A program made the position numbers and the translations under genes. A DNA stretch of 64,000 nt, from NCBI GenBank assembly GCA_030141585.1, contig JAQIFP010000019.1:175672-239671 (forward strand). Reading direction: 5' to 3'. The stretch's first letter is position 1. Every line of letters starts with the position of its first letter. Positions 61,841 to 64,000 of this stretch are shown here, piece after piece. Under the pieces are notes generated by a model. It did no database searches. It worked only from the letters and a program-made list of their open reading frames with translations, and was not told the origin of the DNA. Origin of the DNA: Ophryocystis elektroscirrha. Taxonomy: Eukaryota; Apicomplexa; Conoidasida; Neogregarinorida; Ophryocystidae.

Positions 61841-63220
61841 ATGGATAAGTCTAAAATAATTTTAGCACATGAACATATACGTTTTTTAAAGTTTCAATTA
61901 AATAATCCCGTTTGTAAAAAAAAAAAAATACAAGCAGTTATAAATGAGCTTGCCTTGATAAATGAAAAATTTGAGCGCAGATTAAATTTGTCAAATGATC
62001 AAAAACTTTACGGCGTAAAAACTGAAGCTAAAATAAAAGTACTTGAAAAGAAAAAAAAAAAAAAAAACTCTTTAGGAATTAAGAAATGAAATATCCAATG
62101 TTTTGGCAGAATTGGAAAATAAAAATATTGAGTTTTTAGAGACTGACTCTTCTCAAGATGATTCTAGTCACGTAATCAGTTTACGGAATCTATTTCAAAC
62201 TTAGAAGGATTCAGAAGAACAGCAAAAAACATTAGAGGAATATGAAGAAGAACAAAGAGTAAATAAATAAATTGCACCAACAAAATAATAAACATTATTT
62301 TGAATAAAAAAAAAAATTGTCATTAGCAATAATGTGTCATCAATATAGTGAATATCATAGATAAACTAGAATAAAAAAAAAAAAAAAAAGAAAAAAAGAA
62401 TACGAAGCACAAACTTTTATCTTTCATTTATTTTACCTTATGAATTAGCAAATTTGTCTAAGATAGATATACCAAGAAAAAAAAGAGAACAACGAAAAAG
62501 CATTTTTGGAAAAAAGAGCACTAGAACGAAAAAAAAAACTAGAAATGTAATTAATTGAATATTTATATATATACATATATTTAATTCAGTCGGAATGAAA
62601 GATATATCACTTTAAAAGAAATTTACAACTCTCTTATTCCTGAATATGAGAATATAGATTACAGTAACATAAACCTAGACTGTATTCTAAAAGATATAAA
62701 TAATCTAAATTCCTTGAACAAAAGTAATTATTATATTTTTTTTTTTTTTCTTTTTTCTAGAAAGTTTAATACAGTTATTACATAGCATAAAATCAGAGCC
62801 AGAAAAGTCTTGTTTCAGGTTTTTGCGAGTTGATAATGAGATGACAATGGTAGAAGTGACACATGATTATAAGTACTTAGAGAGACTTTTTAAATTCTAG
62901 AGAAATTGTCAAAATTTTACTGTAAGGTTTTTTTTTTTTTATATGCTACAGAATTATTAATTTCCGTTTGGGTGAATATAATGAAATCCAAGAACAAATT
63001 AACCAATGTACTAAAATAACTATCAATAAAGTTACTTCATAGTCTGCTCTGAATTAAATACGAGTCAAATAACATACCCGTCTGATGAACTATTTTTATA
63101 TTTAAAAGAACCTGAATGTGAATCGTAAGTATTTTTTTTTTTTTATTTATTATTAGAAAGCATTGGAATTCTTGGTATGACTTGCTAAAGAAACTTACAG
63201 AAAAAATAAAACTACTTTGA
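61841..63220 (+). CDS. coiled-coil protein of unknown function
   Basis: Exons seen: 61841-62038, 62076-62171, 62205-62258, one or two poorly defined Lys/Glu-rich exons between 62390 and 62550, then ~62590 to the TGA at 63220 interrupted by short introns (e.g. a 31-nt intron ending at 62880 and a poly-T intron at ~62923-62950). The N-terminal ~120 residues are a strong coiled coil (…KTEAKIKELRNEISNVLAELENK…). The C-terminal part is globular and helical (…TLKEIYNSLIPEYENIDYS…, …SKHWNSWYDLLKKLTEKIKLL at the end). No signal peptide is present. I do not recognise the family. The layout could suit a centrosome, kinetochore or cytoskeleton protein. Its ATG lies 21 bp from the BolA start on the other strand. 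Confidence 0.6.
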
Positions 63221-63520
63221 TAGTTAAACTAGTCTTAATTAATTTTTTTTTTTTTTTTTTTTAAGTAAAAACCATAACGCTATAAATTAGAATTAAGTAT
63301 TAATCTTAACCTAAACAATGCTCAAAAATAGAATTATAACAGTTAAACACCCTATGTTGATCACCTGAAAAACAAAATAAAATATTAATATGTATCCTAA
63401 CTATTTATCAATACTTATAAACAATAAACTTTATATAAAAGTATTAAACATTGATAGTATATTTCTCATTAATAAAACTAATAACTAATTAATTGATTTT
63501 TGAAAGAAATAATTATATAT

Positions 63521-63526
63521 ATAAAA

Positions 63527-63575
<49 letters not shown>
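63521..63575. repeat. TA dinucleotide run
   Basis: Almost pure (TA)n between the last two genes. The surrounding 63221-63700 is AT-rich with no convincing exon, apart from a possible small last exon of the minus-strand gene near 63310-63365. Confidence 0.8.
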
Positions 63576-63576
<1 letters not shown>

Positions 63577-63710
63577 GATATTATAATAAATTATTTTTGT
63601 ATACTTATAGCGAATATAAGGGTTTAATAACATAGGTGCTAAACTATAATTACTAGAAATTTAAATGAATTTGAAGGTTTAGGACTATTTTCGAATATTA
63701 TAGAATCGAA

Positions 63711-64000
63711 TTAATTACCATATTCCCATATAGCTTCGCCCTCAGGGCCATACATAGGTAATTTGCAAGGAGGAGGTTGTATTTTTGCAAATAAATTGGG
63801 AAACCATTTAGTTATATTCGGAGGAAAAAAATAGACATCTGTTTATATATATATAACATAAGAAAATACGTACATATGTTAGTCCAAAGTGACACCGAGA
63901 ATGGGCTACCGTTTTTCATGGGTAAATCGCTTAAATAAAAAATATAATTCCAAGATATATTTTCCCATGTTGTTATATTAGACTAAAAATATCTAAAAAA
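63711..64000 (-). CDS. unrecognised gene, 3' exons (continues past window end)
   Basis: Two minus-strand exons are readable: ~63990-63875 (…TTWENISWNYIFYLSDLPMKN…SVSLWTNIC) and ~63840-63711 (…DVYFFPPNITKWFPNLFAKIQPPPCKLPMYGPEGEAIWEYG), ending either at TAA 63711-63713 or, using the donor ggtaatta there, joined to a further exon near 63310-63365. The sequence is rich in Trp, Pro and Asn and reads like a conserved globular protein. I cannot name a family. The 5' end lies outside the window. Confidence 0.45.

Noticed and set aside
1..64000. tRNA, rRNA, viral or transposase genes
   Set aside because: I looked for conserved tRNA arms, rRNA blocks and polymerase, integrase or transposase motifs on both strands and saw none that I could support.

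Overview
The window is nuclear DNA from a very AT-rich eukaryote with many introns. It looks like an apicomplexan-type alveolate. The support for that is: a large predicted type I membrane protein with apple/PAN-like cysteine modules, a ribosomal protein S19 with the Gly-Val-Asn...Lys-Lys-Arg-Arg-Gly core I associate with apicomplexan forms, a fused trehalose-6-phosphate synthase/phosphatase, and introns mostly of 26-39 nt. I cannot name the species from sequence alone. Longer introns and intergenic spacers are packed with (TA)n, TATATACACA-type and other simple repeats. Most of the long Tyr/Ile-rich reading frames are artefacts of these repeats.

Layout: 378-1206 (+) 3' part of a coiled-coil gene; 1803-2158 (-) two exons of a probable small secreted cysteine-rich protein; 3236-5931 (-) Gln-rich protein; 6425-9099 (+) 613-aa unrecognised protein; 9136-10950 (-) FUSC/aromatic-acid-exporter-like membrane protein; 10955-15830 (-) PWP2/UTP1; 15869-17093 (-) ZNHIT1/VPS71; about 17380-23506 (+) apple/PAN-like type I membrane protein; 23960-27699 (-) CDK9/12/13-type kinase; 27861-37063 (-) TPS/TPP; 37468-39180 (+) RING-H2 protein; 39374-39904 (-) hypothetical protein; 39989-52853 (-) very large alpha-helical protein, candidate Nup188/Nup205-type nucleoporin; 53455-55084 (+) GPN3; 55264-56359 (-) small secreted PH-like protein; 56718-57292 (+) RPS19; 57413-59868 (-) OLA1/YchF GTPase; 60068-61520 (+) PPIL4; 61517-61819 (-) BolA2-type protein; 61841-63220 (+) coiled-coil protein; about 63711-64000 (-) 3' part of an unknown gene.

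It is an ordinary mixed housekeeping neighbourhood. Ribosome biogenesis and translation (PWP2, RPS19, OLA1), RNA polymerase assembly and transcription (GPN3, CDK), chromatin (ZNHIT1) and splicing (PPIL4) sit beside lineage-specific secreted and surface proteins. I see no single multi-gene system. The most distinctive things are the architecture (homopolymer micro-introns, intergenic gaps of 4-40 bp, overlapping stop codons, next to introns bloated by repeats), the apple/PAN-type surface protein with two related ectodomain blocks, the trehalose enzyme whose phosphatase half looks dead, a secreted PH-like protein, and a roughly 370-bp inverted repeat inside a PWP2 intron. Ten of the gene models were spliced by eye into frame-consistent proteins: PWP2, ZNHIT1, GPN3, PPIL4, BolA, RPS19, the PH-like protein, the 613-aa protein, the Gln-rich protein and most of the apple/PAN gene. 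For the kinase, TPS/TPP, OLA1 and the nucleoporin candidate only the overall span and the main exons are given. A 100-N gap lies at 59035-59134.
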